41,916 nt of DNA. It comes from a virus. The stretch's first letter is position 1. Each line of letters starts with the position of its first letter. The translations under genes and the position numbers were made by a program. The notes under the pieces are model-generated. The model was given only the letters and a program-made list of their open reading frames with translations, had not been told where the DNA came from and did no database searches. Positions 8,437-17,702 of this stretch are shown in pieces. Where the stretch lies: positions 1 to 41,916 of the IMG/VR virus record IMGVR_UViG_3300025009_000210; one strand, given 5' to 3'.

Positions 8437-9720
8437 TTATTCAGTGCCGTAGCAATGGCCGGCAAAGAACGGATTAAGAACTGCGTAAGCAGGACGGAAG
8501 TCGATCCTTACCTTGTTCACGTTCTCAAGGAAGCCTGCGCCTTTGGAAACGCGGAACTGCAGACCGTCTTTAGTGGTAGCAAGCGTATCAGTTGAGTACA
8601 GTTTCTTGATAGGAACTGAGCCAATAGCGAACGCGTCTTTATGCCAGAACAAATTAGGCTGGTACGTTGTTGAAGCACTTCCAAGCAGTGTAACAACGTC
8701 ACCAGAAGCGGCTGCGGTGGCGGTTGTATTGTACTGCCCACCAGACTCGTAAATTGCAGGGCCAGTTACAACCAAGTTACCTTCACCAGATGCCCCAAGG
8801 GTAACACCAGCAGTTACCGTACCAGTGAATAGTATAGCTGCGCCAAGGTCGTCAAGAATCATCTGACGTGTGGCGAGATTCAATCTGTAACGTCCAGCTA
8901 TCTGAATAACTTCGCCGGCAGCTACTACCAAGTTCGCTTGAAAACCTGTTACAGGTAGTGTAATTGTCATTGTGTCTTTAGCTCCGACATAAGTTACAGT
9001 CGGATTTCCAGACAACGTACCTGCCCGATCCGCACCAGCACCGGTGGTATAAGAGGCAAGTGTGGTAGCTGTAAGAACAGAATCAAAACCAGCAAAGTTC
9101 TGTGTAATAATAGCTTTTTTGTGTGCTTCAGATATCATTCCACCAACGACACCACCTGCGCCAAGCGATCTTTGAGTAGCTGCGAGTTTACGTTGCGTGT
9201 ACGGATTAACTGCAAAGTACCATGGAGAATCCATAGGAACACCAGTGGACTGTAATACAGCACCAGCGTTAGCTACTTCTTCCCAAGTGTTTACATAGTA
9301 TCCAGGAGTACCTGCGAGCAGACCGCTGTTTTTCATCATGAACGCTGCAAAATCCACTTCAAGATCGTTCTTCATTCGAGTAGCCATAGGCCTCAGAAGT
9401 TCGTCAAGCTCATCCATTTTTAGAGCTTCATCAGCTTCATTGTAGTCAACAAAACTTGTGAAGTAGTTCTGTACCGTGCCGGAAGCTTTACCCGTAATGA
9501 TGTCGGACTTCGTTTCAGATGAAACATCGCCTGTAGCTGTGCGCACAGTGTTGTAATCAGTAGGACGTTTGAAATACACAACTGTTCCAGTTGACGGGTC
9601 AAACTTACCGTCAAGTTTCTGCGTATTTACGTTCTTGGAAAGAACGCGCTCTGCTTCAAAAGCAGAAAGAAATCCTTTCGCGAGTTTAGCGGTAAAGTTG
9701 CTATCAAAATTGTTAGCCAT
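8437..9720 (-). CDS. Major capsid protein, P22 coat-like
   Basis: A 427-residue protein against 430 in P22 gp5. The N-terminal region carries the HK97-type start seen in P22-like coats (LSKNVNTQKLDG, then GTVVYFKRPTDY). Residues 95-150 form the long spine-helix region (DELDELLRPMATRMKNDLE), followed by PWYFAVNPYTQRKLAA, a segment well conserved in the family. Residues 235-345 form a Thr/Gly-rich beta insertion, the place of the P22 I-domain. The C-terminal NLFWHKDAFAIGSVPI also fits. It lies directly after the predicted scaffold gene, as in P22, and AAGGAG lies 12 nt before the start. Confidence 0.9.
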   Translation of the reverse strand: MANNFDSNFTAKLAKGFLSAFEAERVLSKNVNTQKLDGKFDPSTGTVVYFKRPTDYNTVRTATGDVSSETKSDIITGKASGTVQNYFTSFVDYNEADEALKMDELDELLRPMATRMKNDLEVDFAAFMMKNSGLLAGTPGYYVNTWEEVANAGAVLQSTGVPMDSPWYFAVNPYTQRKLAATQRSLGAGGVVGGMISEAHKKAIITQNFAGFDSVLTATTLASYTTGAGADRAGTLSGNPTVTYVGAKDTMTITLPVTGFQANLVVAAGEVIQIAGRYRLNLATRQMILDDLGAAILFTGTVTAGVTLGASGEGNLVVTGPAIYESGGQYNTTATAAASGDVVTLLGSASTTYQPNLFWHKDAFAIGSVPIKKLYSTDTLATTKDGLQFRVSKGAGFLENVNKVRIDFRPAYAVLNPFFAGHCYGTE

Positions 9721-9736
9721 TTTGTTTTAAATCTCC

Positions 9737-10579
9737 TTATTCAAAAGTTGCACCTTCAAGATTAGCATACTCTGCCACGTTCTTAGCGCGACCTCTTGGA
9801 GTATACGGTGGATCAGGGGTGCTTGATTGTTTTGGTTTTAAAGAAGCAGCCTTGGGAGCTACAACAGTAGCTATATATACAGCAGCCTGCACTTCGGACA
9901 TTTTACTTATTTTATCCAACTCTTGTGCATTATCAGCGTTAGCAAGATAAAGTACATTGAGAGGACCGTCGTCAGACTCAAGCAGAAACCGAGCCAAAGC
10001 TGTTTTACCAGGGATAGCTGAACCAACTACCATTGAACTTTTTTCTACAGACGTTTTATCAAGCTTCAACGTGGCTGTTGTGGTATCAAACTTATCAATA
10101 ATAGTTTTTACATATTCTTGATCAGTCTTCAACTCAGCCTGAACTGCTGCTTTCTTAGCGTCTTCAAGTAGTTTCTGTTCATGCTCTACTGCACCATGCT
10201 GACGTATAATTTCGTCCCTTTCTTGGAGCTTTTTTGTGTACTCAGGATCAAGTACGTCAGGCAATGGAGGTATGTCTGGTAATTTAGTTTTAGTAAGCTC
10301 CTCAAGCTTAGCCTCAAGTTCTGCTCGTTTTGCAGATTCTTGTGTGGCTTTTTCTTCAGCCTGTTTCTTTTCGCTGTATAACTTGTTTATCTTCTTGTTG
10401 ACTGCTTCTTGGTTAATCTTTTTTTTCGGCTCTTCATCAGTTTTTCCCTCAGCGTCAGAGGTCTGCTCCCCGGATTCAGAATCTTCAACATCTTCAATTT
10501 CTTCTGTACCAGCGTCAATAGTGATGCCATCATCTTCTGTTTCTTGTCCGTCAAGGTTAGGGTCAGTATTGTCTGCCAT
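9737..10579 (-). CDS. Scaffolding protein
   Basis: The start MADNTDPNLDG at 10579 is preceded by GGAG at proper distance, giving 280 residues; an in-frame ATG at 10591 lacks one. The protein is very acidic at the N-terminus (residues 10-50, Asp/Glu-rich). Residues 50-100 are a Lys/Glu/Ala coiled coil (EEPKKKINQEAVNKKINKLY), followed by helical segments and a basic C-terminus (PKQSSTPDPPYTPRGRAK). Acidic start, coiled coil and basic coat-binding tail are typical of podovirus scaffolds, and the gene precedes the coat gene. It would direct procapsid assembly and leave before packaging. Confidence 0.8.
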   Translation of the reverse strand: MADNTDPNLDGQETEDDGITIDAGTEEIEDVEDSESGEQTSDAEGKTDEEPKKKINQEAVNKKINKLYSEKKQAEEKATQESAKRAELEAKLEELTKTKLPDIPPLPDVLDPEYTKKLQERDEIIRQHGAVEHEQKLLEDAKKAAVQAELKTDQEYVKTIIDKFDTTTATLKLDKTSVEKSSMVVGSAIPGKTALARFLLESDDGPLNVLYLANADNAQELDKISKMSEVQAAVYIATVVAPKAASLKPKQSSTPDPPYTPRGRAKNVAEYANLEGATFE

Positions 10580-10643
10580 GTTTAGCTCCAATCCGTGATT
10601 AAAAGTTCACGTTACTTATATCCGAGAAAACGTCTCGTTCGTT

Positions 10644-11102
10644 TTATTCTACTGCAAAAGTAATATTTACATCAATGTGTGTGGCTGTAGTTACTGAACT
10701 TCCAGTTTTGCCAATTGTAATAGCGGTGTTGTTATCGCATTTTACATAGCTCGCACCATCAGCTAAAACAGCTGCACCAGTTCCACCGTCTTTAAGGACT
10801 GCACTTTGTGTTAAAGAAGCTTGCGCAAAAGTTACAAGTTTAACTGACGATGTTTGCGTACCAAGAATATCAACAGTAGTAACTGCACCAGCGGCTCCAC
10901 CAACAGCAAGGGCTTTACAAGCAATTATCCTGTAGCCTTTACCTACACGAGCAGCTAACAACGTAGCACCTGCGTTTACTTCTGCAATTGTGAATCGCTG
11001 ACGCTTGTTGTAAGTCACTTCAACTAAGTTTGCGTCTACAGCTTTAAACATAGCTTCTGTAGGTACATGCTTACCTGCGTTTGTAACCGTATTCTTTGCC
11101 AT
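10644..11102 (-). CDS. Small head protein, possible capsid decoration protein
   Basis: A 152-residue protein rich in Ala, Thr, Gly and Val with predicted beta strands (RIIACKALAVGGAAGAVTTV, then AVLADGASYVKCDNNTAITI). No transmembrane or enzyme motif is visible. It lies between portal and scaffold. Composition and size resemble phage head decoration or minor capsid proteins, but no specific family is recognised, so the role is an inference. AAGGAG precedes the start. Confidence 0.55.
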   Translation of the reverse strand: MAKNTVTNAGKHVPTEAMFKAVDANLVEVTYNKRQRFTIAEVNAGATLLAARVGKGYRIIACKALAVGGAAGAVTTVDILGTQTSSVKLVTFAQASLTQSAVLKDGGTGAAVLADGASYVKCDNNTAITIGKTGSSVTTATHIDVNITFAVE

Positions 11103-11113
11103 TCTAATACTCC

Positions 11114-13258
11114 TTATGTTAATTGTTTGTCGCGCTTTACCTGCGCGCCGATTAATAGTTCTGCTTGTTCTTCATATGCTGCTGTTGTAGCCTTGGACAT
11201 TATAACATCTACACCCATAGCGTCTTTAATGGCTTTAAGCGTTTCTGCTAAGGCTTTAAGCTGCGCGTCTTGTGCAGCCATCATCTCTAACATCATTTTT
11301 TGTTGCTCTTGTGCAGTCTTAATTTCAAGCTGTTTATTCTGTAAAGCCAACTTGTCCATTTCATTAGCAGACTTCATTTGTCGTTCTTCAATCTTGCTCA
11401 TTGTATCTTGAGTCTCAGCTTCAGCTTTCTTCGCCTCTGCTTCAGCCGTAGCGATAAGCGCCTGATCCATTGGAGAAAGCTGTGGGGGTTGCTGTTTCTT
11501 AGCTTCAAGTTTATCTTTTTCTTCATCTGTCAACTCTTCTTCAAGCAATAAACCTGCGTCAACCATTCTTGCACGTTTTCTCTTAGCAAGGATATTAATT
11601 CCTGGTGCAGAGATATTAGAAAGAAGCACATCAGACCCAAGCTCCATTATAGTAGGATCAAATGCAGCAATCTCAGTTATTGCTTTAGCCGTTTCTTGCT
11701 GTCTACTGTCGAATGAAGCAGAAGCGTTACAAGTTACGTTATATTGTCCAAGCGATAGGTTGTTAAGCTCTACCGTCTTCTGTGTCTGCTCGTCAAATAC
11801 TTGGTCATTTATAGTTATAGTTTTAGTAGTGCCATCCTGCTGCGTTAAACGCATCTCCATCTTAGTATCATACACTTTTGGAATAGCGTCAATAAGGATT
11901 CTTGCAGTGTGGCAAATACCTATTTCAAGGGCGTTAAAATATTCGTAACTTGCATTGTCGCTTCTACGGTCTAACGCACTTAAAGCCACGCCACTCTGGA
12001 TAGCCATTGCGTCTGGTCTTGACGGATCAACACGATTAGACAACGATCTAATATGATTCAGCATTGCCTCTGAAGTATCTTTCAAACCCGCATTGATCTG
12101 CGCGCCAGGCGTAGACGATGGCGGCGGCTGTTCTGGAACATGGTTATAAAATTGTACAGGATCAGTGTTAGTGTTCATTGTTCTAAGTTTTTCTTCGTGA
12201 CCTGATGCTTGCTTAGGTGTCATCCATACTTTAGCTCTTGGAGCAAGTGCGCCCTCTTCAATTCTTCTTGATTCAGAATAATTTAATACGCGTTGCGGGT
12301 CCATTAACTTCTCAACCGGACCCCAGTATATTACCTTATCTTCTGATATTTCAAAATTAGCAAACACTGGTACAAGAGGAACATATGCAAATACTGTTTT
12401 AGTTGCATCAGTTAGCCAATCTTTTCCATCCAGTAGTTGGTGATACACACAAGCTATCGAAGATTTTCTTGTCTTAATAACGGATATGTTCTTTGCTGAA
12501 AGTTCTTCACGAACCTTTTCAAATTTATCATCTATAATGTATACAGCATTATTAGACATCAGTGCAAGTTCTTTATTTTCGTACTTTTTTATATACCGCT
12601 CTGCTACTACAACTTCATCAGGCTTCTTCTGAGAATATACATTGTTAGTTTTGTCACGACTAATTGATGCTCTGCTACCTTTAGGAAAGTCTCTTTTATA
12701 GTCAGGTAACGACATTGCAGTTAAAATAAAACCATAATCTGCATCAGACATATCTCTTTCTTCTGCACCAGGATCAAACCAAACCCTATCCATGAAATTT
12801 GATACAGCTTTAATTATTAAATCCTGATTAAAAGATGTTGTATCTTTATAGCCAACTATGACTCTCCAACCACCTATTCCTGTGGTTATCATTTGCTTTC
12901 CAGCTGCACGGTATACGTACTTAGCTTTAATAGGGCCATTAGTTTCTATAGTGCGTATAATACCGTCGTAGTGCCCCGCTATTTCTGCTGTAGCTGCTCC
13001 GCCGCCAGGTGTAACTTTAATATCAAAATCCATAGCGTTTATTTCGCCACACAAATCAGATACTATCGTGCTAACTTTATCGAATGTATAACGTGGTTTA
13101 TCTGATCGCTGTTGTAAAACATTTGGCTCCCACTGCCCATCACGTTTATTGACAAAGTGGTCAGCTTCTCTTGCACGCTCACGACCATCTTGGTCAGCTT
13201 CAAAACAATCTGCAAGGTCTTTAACAGCGTTCGAGTGTGTATCATTTAACTTTGACAT
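11114..13258 (-). CDS. Portal protein, P22 gp1-like
   Basis: A 714-residue protein (P22 gp1 is 725). The N-terminal half shows the P22 portal family pattern: ADHFVNKRDGQWE near residue 35, RPRYTFDKV-like text as KPRYTFDKVSTIVSDL, then residues 130-175 with GIGGWRVIVGYKD and RVWFDPGAEERDMSDADYGF. The C-terminal 150 residues are a long Glu/Lys/Gln/Ala helix, matching the barrel of P22 portals. It would form the dodecameric DNA channel at one capsid vertex, binding terminase first and the gp4-like adaptor later. AAGG precedes the ATG at normal spacing. Confidence 0.9.
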   Translation of the reverse strand: MSKLNDTHSNAVKDLADCFEADQDGRERAREADHFVNKRDGQWEPNVLQQRSDKPRYTFDKVSTIVSDLCGEINAMDFDIKVTPGGGAATAEIAGHYDGIIRTIETNGPIKAKYVYRAAGKQMITTGIGGWRVIVGYKDTTSFNQDLIIKAVSNFMDRVWFDPGAEERDMSDADYGFILTAMSLPDYKRDFPKGSRASISRDKTNNVYSQKKPDEVVVAERYIKKYENKELALMSNNAVYIIDDKFEKVREELSAKNISVIKTRKSSIACVYHQLLDGKDWLTDATKTVFAYVPLVPVFANFEISEDKVIYWGPVEKLMDPQRVLNYSESRRIEEGALAPRAKVWMTPKQASGHEEKLRTMNTNTDPVQFYNHVPEQPPPSSTPGAQINAGLKDTSEAMLNHIRSLSNRVDPSRPDAMAIQSGVALSALDRRSDNASYEYFNALEIGICHTARILIDAIPKVYDTKMEMRLTQQDGTTKTITINDQVFDEQTQKTVELNNLSLGQYNVTCNASASFDSRQQETAKAITEIAAFDPTIMELGSDVLLSNISAPGINILAKRKRARMVDAGLLLEEELTDEEKDKLEAKKQQPPQLSPMDQALIATAEAEAKKAEAETQDTMSKIEERQMKSANEMDKLALQNKQLEIKTAQEQQKMMLEMMAAQDAQLKALAETLKAIKDAMGVDVIMSKATTAAYEEQAELLIGAQVKRDKQLT

Positions 13259-13261
13259 AAG

Positions 13262-13552
13262 TTATGTACCTTCTTCGTATATTTTAACTGTAGCGGGTTC
13301 TCCGGCAGATTCTCTACCATCAGAGAACACAACATAGGCCCAAAATGTCCACACACCGGCTTTATCAATATCACTTGAAGACGCAATAATGTAGTTAATA
13401 ACGCCCTTTGTAGCGTCTACAATTGTAGCAGCAAATTTGCCAGTTACACCGTTAGGCTTTTTATATTTAATACTGCAAGTTGCACCTATTATATTTTGTT
13501 TAACTGTGGCAGTAATAGTAAGCGCGGTTTGTCCTACATATATCTTACCCAT
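13262..13552 (-). CDS. Small Ig-like / BppU-like virion protein
   Basis: A 96-residue beta-rich protein. Its pattern is that of small Ig-like domains in phage baseplate or head-associated proteins: GQTALTITATVKQNI, then KYKKPNGVTGKF, then AGVWTFWAYVVFSDGRESAG and an ending with VKIYEEG. It may be a decoration or adsorption subunit. The start lies 3 nt after the upstream stop, suggesting coupling. Function is not established. Confidence 0.5.
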   Translation of the reverse strand: MGKIYVGQTALTITATVKQNIIGATCSIKYKKPNGVTGKFAATIVDATKGVINYIIASSSDIDKAGVWTFWAYVVFSDGRESAGEPATVKIYEEGT

Positions 13553-13554
13553 AG

Positions 13555-13812
13555 CTAATTATCCAATTTACTGTTAAAGTTTAACTTTTTTATTATAATA
13601 CTAAAAAATGAAAATGTAGCTGTTGCAGTTGTAATAAAGCTATTGAAATTAATATACTTAGTTATACTGCTTACAAACACGAAATCCTCATAAAAAAGTT
13701 CTAATGGTGCGTCTAAAGCAATATCAAAGCCAAATAAAAGAAATTGCGCTTGTTCAGTTGTAGTAATGCTGCTATCTATATCTGCTGCATTTGAAAATTC
13801 ATCAATTCTCAT
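13555..13812 (-). CDS. Small hypothetical protein, late accessory block
   Basis: An 85-residue protein rich in Phe, Ile, Thr and Asn, with no recognised motif. The start codon overlaps the stop of the upstream gene (TAATG), which is good support for translation. Two hydrophobic patches (residues 23-50 and 58-73) are too mixed for confident membrane spans. Function is unknown. Confidence 0.45.
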   Translation of the reverse strand: MRIDEFSNAADIDSSITTTEQAQFLLFGFDIALDAPLELFYEDFVFVSSITKYINFNSFITTATATFSFFSIIIKKLNFNSKLDN

Positions 13813-14771
13813 TAGGTAGCAATGTCCTTTGTCTGAGTTGTTCCGTCATCAGATACAGTCATTGAAGCGATTTGAGTATTAGAGTCGTTCATTACAATCT
13901 GTGCAGACGATGTCTGCGTTACTTTTCTAAAGAACCTGTTAAACAAGGCTCTGAGTATTTTTCTTGGGGTCATGGATTCGCCAGCGTTCAGGGAATTATC
14001 AGCCAAGTCGGGAAGAACTTCATCCAGCACAGCGGCGGCTACTTCTGAAGCTGTGGGAGCAGTGATCGCAGTGATCGCAGAGATCGCGGCTTCAACTGCC
14101 GATTGGTCAGCAGGATCTGTAGGGAGATTGACAGTCTTTGCTCCTATGGCTGCAATACTTGCCGTATGATCTGCGGTCTGAACTGTTCCAAGGTCCGAAA
14201 CAACTGTATAATCAGCAGCAGGTAGTGTGCGTAATGCGAATTCATCATTTGTTGGAATAGCTTTGATGAGTGTATCCAATGTTGTTCCAGTATCCTCAAG
14301 AATACTATCCACAATTCCGTCGACAGTGGCTAAAGCTGCCGCAGTTGCAAGGGCTGCATCAGAAATAGCAGTATCACAAGCTGCATTAATTTGATCGGTA
14401 GCGTCTGAGCCCTCAACCTGGACAGTATCCGTTTGCAGATAATCTGAACCACCAATCAATGAATCATATACATTAGACGGAAGAACCATGAAATGTTCCC
14501 AAACCGGCAAAGCACCCGCAACAATTATTTGGACTGTTAATGAGCCAAGAGTTTCGGTATCAGTAGCAGTTAGTGGGCATTGATACCAACCATCTACATC
14601 ATGTGTTGTTGTAGGCGCAGCTGAAGTCTGTGCAAAAGCTCCCCCTGCCTTAGATATTTGAATATCTGCCTGGGAAATAGTTAATCCGGTTTCAGCAGTT
14701 TTACCGTCAGTATCGTCCAGGAAAGGTCCAATCCGAAAAGTAAATGCTGTAGATTGCTTTAAAAACCTCAT
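13812..14771 (-). CDS. Conserved virion accessory protein with N-terminal beta domain
   Basis: A 319-residue protein. Residues 1-115 form a conserved phage module (MRFLKQSTAFTFRIGPFLDD, then GLTISQADIQISKAGGA, then PVWEHFMVLPSNVYDSLIGG) that I recall from virion proteins of several unrelated phages. Residues 125-265 are an Ala/Asp/Thr-rich low-complexity linker, partly a short 9-nt tandem repeat near 14061-14090. The last 40 residues form another small domain. The start has AAAGGAGAGCTTC, and the upstream gene's stop overlaps it. The base composition looks richer in GC than the coat region. It is probably a surface or adsorption component. Confidence 0.55.
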   Translation of the reverse strand: MRFLKQSTAFTFRIGPFLDDTDGKTAETGLTISQADIQISKAGGAFAQTSAAPTTTHDVDGWYQCPLTATDTETLGSLTVQIIVAGALPVWEHFMVLPSNVYDSLIGGSDYLQTDTVQVEGSDATDQINAACDTAISDAALATAAALATVDGIVDSILEDTGTTLDTLIKAIPTNDEFALRTLPAADYTVVSDLGTVQTADHTASIAAIGAKTVNLPTDPADQSAVEAAISAITAITAPTASEVAAAVLDEVLPDLADNSLNAGESMTPRKILRALFNRFFRKVTQTSSAQIVMNDSNTQIASMTVSDDGTTQTKDIAT

Positions 14772-15658
14772 GAAGCTCTCCTTTGTTTGTAATAATTAAT
14801 GATATTAGGCGATAAAGTTGAACCACCACTCTCCGCTTGATCGAAATAAGTCACCGGCGCTACCCGTTGCAGGAGGGCGTAAGGATTGTCAAATAGGTTG
14901 GAGGCTATTGATGGTGCTTTATTAACAAGGTTTTCTGAGGACATCCAGATCGAATCAATATTGCCTCGATATCCATAATATTTAACTGGGTTATAACTGC
15001 CACGTGCCCCCAAGAGGAAATCAGCCGAAAAATTCTCACCGGCATTATACCTCATTCCATTGCCCGTTGCAGCCCCGAGAGGCAACCCATTCAGAAAGCC
15101 ATAAAGCCCTAATGGGGTTCTGCGGTCCCACAGAACAAAGAGCGATAGTTTCTCACCGTACACGTAAGGGAACGTCACCTGGGCATAGTACCCCCCGGTG
15201 TCTGTTATCTTTACATAACCAGTTAAGTTGTTATAAAATAGGGTTAACGTGCCGTTGTACGCAGTAGCAGGCGCATTCAGGATAAAATGTTGTGACCCAG
15301 CTAAGGCCTGTCCGGTAATGTCGAATAATAGGTGCATGGCTCCGGTTGGTGTCCCCTTGATAAATGCACCGGCATTAATCGTGACCACATCACACATTCC
15401 ACCATGACTGGTTTGATAGAAGTACGAGCGGTCATTTCGCCATTCCGGGGCACCACCAGAATTATACCCCCGCTCCGTGGGTGTACCAAATATGTCCTTT
15501 CCAAAAAAACCGGCTCTATCCCACAATGGGAAGTAGAAGGGAAACAAGCGGGGATCAATGCCCATCCTCTCAGCATTCTTGAAGATCGAACTCTTAACCT
15601 CGGAGGGCGGCCCCCACTGTTTAGGCTTGACCTTATGTGATTGCCGAAGAAATATCAT
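14768..15658 (-). CDS. LamG-like (concanavalin A-like) virion protein
   Basis: A 296-residue protein. Residues about 60-260 look like a jelly-roll lectin domain: SYFYQTSHGGMCDVV, then LLFDITGQALAG, LFVLWDRRTPLGLYGFLNG and GYRGNIDSIWMSSE, which correspond to the strand pattern of LamG domains. The end (LFDNPYALLQRVAPVTYF, then a Gly/Ser linker) is the usual C-terminus of such phage proteins. It may bind host or environmental glycans. The gene overlaps the next by 4 nt, and its composition looks GC-rich against the portal and coat genes. Confidence 0.6.
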   Translation of the reverse strand: MIFLRQSHKVKPKQWGPPSEVKSSIFKNAERMGIDPRLFPFYFPLWDRAGFFGKDIFGTPTERGYNSGGAPEWRNDRSYFYQTSHGGMCDVVTINAGAFIKGTPTGAMHLLFDITGQALAGSQHFILNAPATAYNGTLTLFYNNLTGYVKITDTGGYYAQVTFPYVYGEKLSLFVLWDRRTPLGLYGFLNGLPLGAATGNGMRYNAGENFSADFLLGARGSYNPVKYYGYRGNIDSIWMSSENLVNKAPSIASNLFDNPYALLQRVAPVTYFDQAESGGSTLSPNIINYYKQRRAS

Positions 15659-15661
15659 CCA

Positions 15662-16051
15662 TTATGCCCCAGGAACCATCGGGACGACAACCAGACTGGC
15701 AGTAAACCCATAGTCCTCAGCGACCAGCTTCACCTGACTGAGTTCAGCCGGTGTATAGATGTCCCCAATATCAAACTCTCCGGTCTCGCCATCCGGTATT
15801 TCAACACATATTGACCCATTGTCGAACTTCTCAGGATTCCCGGCACTGATACCAGCATATTTTACCCGTGCAACTGCGGCCCCACCAGATGGAGCAACAG
15901 TTACGTTCACAAAGCACTTGTATGCAAAACACCCACCACCGTTCTGTGCCGGATCATTGTTGATGGTTGTCAATGCGCCTGCACTGTCTGATCCTGCTAT
16001 AATGGCTGCGCTGGCCTGTGCTGTGATAGGGTCTTTATAAACGATTCCCAT
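15662..16051 (-). CDS. Small beta-rich virion accessory protein
   Basis: A 129-residue, Gly/Ala/Val-rich protein with alternating hydrophobic strands (CFAYKCFVNVTVAPSGGAAV, then GETGEFDIGDIYTPAELSQV). There is no transmembrane segment and no recognised catalytic motif. Its gene abuts both neighbours within 4 nt, which makes it part of the same transcription unit. I infer a structural role from context only. Confidence 0.5.
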   Translation of the reverse strand: MGIVYKDPITAQASAAIIAGSDSAGALTTINNDPAQNGGGCFAYKCFVNVTVAPSGGAAVARVKYAGISAGNPEKFDNGSICVEIPDGETGEFDIGDIYTPAELSQVKLVAEDYGFTASLVVVPMVPGA

Positions 16052-16503
16052 TATTCAAAGTCCTCCGCTGTAATTTTTCGCCCAAACAATTCCTCGGCCC
16101 GGCTGATTTTACGTTCGCCCAGGCGCTTGATAGCCGTGACGATATCGGTTGAAAGCAATAGAGGGGTTGCCAGATCGTCAATCATGCTTCGAAATGTCGG
16201 ATGATTAACAAAAAACACATCGTCAGAGTGATAAATCGTTGCAAAGTCTTGCAAATCTTCACCGGCTTCCGGCTGTTCCGCAGAGGTCAGCATGTTTCTA
16301 AGGGCTGTCCGTTGAGATTTATCCAGATAGGTGGTCAAAAGGAAAGCTTTTGATAGTCTGATTGGGTTTTCCGAAACCGGTATGACATCATTAGTTTCAA
16401 CCATGGCTGATCCATCAGCATTCAATTTCTGCATCACAATTTCTTTGGATGCTGTGACCAGGTCAGGATGATTATTTATCTCGTTTTGTAATCCTTCAAG
16501 CAT
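16051..16503 (-). CDS. Hypothetical protein, late accessory block
   Basis: A 150-residue, mostly helical acidic protein (MLEGLQNEINNHPDLV to RAEELFGRKITAEDFE). No family is recognised. AGGGAT lies at suitable distance before the ATG. The stop and the next start share a base. Its predicted soluble, helical nature contrasts with the beta-rich neighbours, so it could be an assembly factor rather than a surface protein. Confidence 0.5.
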   Translation of the reverse strand: MLEGLQNEINNHPDLVTASKEIVMQKLNADGSAMVETNDVIPVSENPIRLSKAFLLTTYLDKSQRTALRNMLTSAEQPEAGEDLQDFATIYHSDDVFFVNHPTFRSMIDDLATPLLLSTDIVTAIKRLGERKISRAEELFGRKITAEDFE

Positions 16504-16531
16504 ACTCTTTATCCCTCATTAAGTTTATTTT

Positions 16532-16711
16532 TTAATCGCCCTTCTTAACCTGCCCTTTTGCAAACCACATATCAATTAAAACACGCCACCCTTTTACTGG
16601 TTTATCCGGTTGCCAGTGCTCACCATTTATTATTCCATCTGCCCTGATAACATGCGGGATACACCTGCAAAATTTTGATTCTCTAAACTGAAACAGATGT
16701 TTGAGAGTTTG
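16532..16711 (-). pseudogene. Gene remnant without a start codon
   Basis: An open frame on the minus strand ends at the TAA at 16532-16534 and is closed upstream by a TAG beside the preceding gene. It encodes plausible protein text (CRCIPHVIRADGIINGEHWQ, then PDKPVKGWRVLIDMWF) but has no ATG, GTG or TTG before residue 45. A CTG at 16696 has no ribosome binding site. The remaining space between 16503 and 16719 holds nothing else. I read it as the decayed end of a small gene, left by an exchange in the accessory block. Confidence 0.35.
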
Positions 16712-16718
16712 ATTCTAA

Positions 16719-17693
16719 TCACGGGTTAGTAGTTATCGTTACTCCCATTCCTTGCAGGGTAGCTACCGCAGCGTCAGAAGCAGAAGTTCTTGGAGCATTT
16801 CCTGTACCGGTTAAATCAATATCTTTTAATGTACCAGCCCATGTGGTAGTCGATAAATCTATTAATAACTGATCCACTTCAGCCGACGACAAGCCTCCAA
16901 TACCCTCTAAATTTATGAAACTCATATCCGCAGGCCATGACTTTGAAGTGTACGAGTCAATAGTGTTAAAACCATCAGCAGCAAAACTTGTCATGATGGA
17001 TGGAATTAAACCCATATCACCATAGAGTGTATTATTCCCTCTACAATAAAAAGTAGCCAAGGCGCTCTTTAAATTAGCTATGTCGCCAGTGATTATATTA
17101 TTTCCAGTAATATAAAAATACGTTGTGAGTACTGATATATCATTAACATCCCCGCCAATTGTATTGGCGCCCTGTATTCTAAAGGTAGCGATGCTGCTCA
17201 AATTCTCACCTATATCACCAGAAAGAGTATTATTCCCGGCAACATATAAATAAGTTAAAGCACTTGGAGCTTTTGAAATATCCCCATAGATAGTGTTGCT
17301 TCCTAATATATAAAGCACAGTTACATTTCTTGGCAACTTTGCAATATCAAAAGAGATATTAGCTCCTACAGTGGGCACATAAAAATAGGTAAACGCATTT
17401 GCGTTATTTATTGTAACAATCCTGTTGCCTACAGATCCATAATCTTTACTAAACGCTTGATATCCAGAATACGTTGTACTTGTTCCGTCCCCCCATTCAA
17501 TAGTGATTGTTTTCCCAGTTTTTGTACTGATATATCCGTCAACAGTTTGCGTGTCTATAATATTGAAACTAAATTTATTGTACTTGGTAAAAAAACTAAT
17601 CCCTTTTTTCGGCGCTTCTATTTGTAGTATCTCGCAGTAAACCTGTCCAACCAGCCCCAAAATTATGACGATGTAGAGTAAGAGTTTTTTCAT
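16719..17693 (-). CDS. Secreted repeat protein with signal peptide (PKD / leucine-rich-like)
   Basis: A 324-residue protein. Residues 1-20 form a Sec signal peptide (two Lys, a hydrophobic core, then GQVYC). A WGDGT motif near residue 68 resembles PKD-type domains. Residues 110-260 contain about six degenerate 22-24 residue repeats built on GNNTLxGDI, like bacterial leucine-rich or BspA-type repeats. The C-terminus (LSSAEVDQLLIDLSTTTWAG, ending in AVATLQGMGVTITTN) is one I recall from phage and bacterial surface proteins. A signal peptide on a late phage protein suggests export to the envelope before lysis, or a host-derived adsorption gene. AAGGAGTCTTC precedes the start. Confidence 0.6.
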   Translation of the reverse strand: MKKLLLYIVIILGLVGQVYCEILQIEAPKKGISFFTKYNKFSFNIIDTQTVDGYISTKTGKTITIEWGDGTSTTYSGYQAFSKDYGSVGNRIVTINNANAFTYFYVPTVGANISFDIAKLPRNVTVLYILGSNTIYGDISKAPSALTYLYVAGNNTLSGDIGENLSSIATFRIQGANTIGGDVNDISVLTTYFYITGNNIITGDIANLKSALATFYCRGNNTLYGDMGLIPSIMTSFAADGFNTIDSYTSKSWPADMSFINLEGIGGLSSAEVDQLLIDLSTTTWAGTLKDIDLTGTGNAPRTSASDAAVATLQGMGVTITTNP

Positions 17694-17702
17694 GAAGACT
17701 CC

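Noticed and set aside
14061-14090. Short 9-nt triple repeat in the 13812-14771 gene
   Set aside because: Only three imperfect copies inside an Ala/Thr/Ile linker; explained by low-complexity coding sequence.
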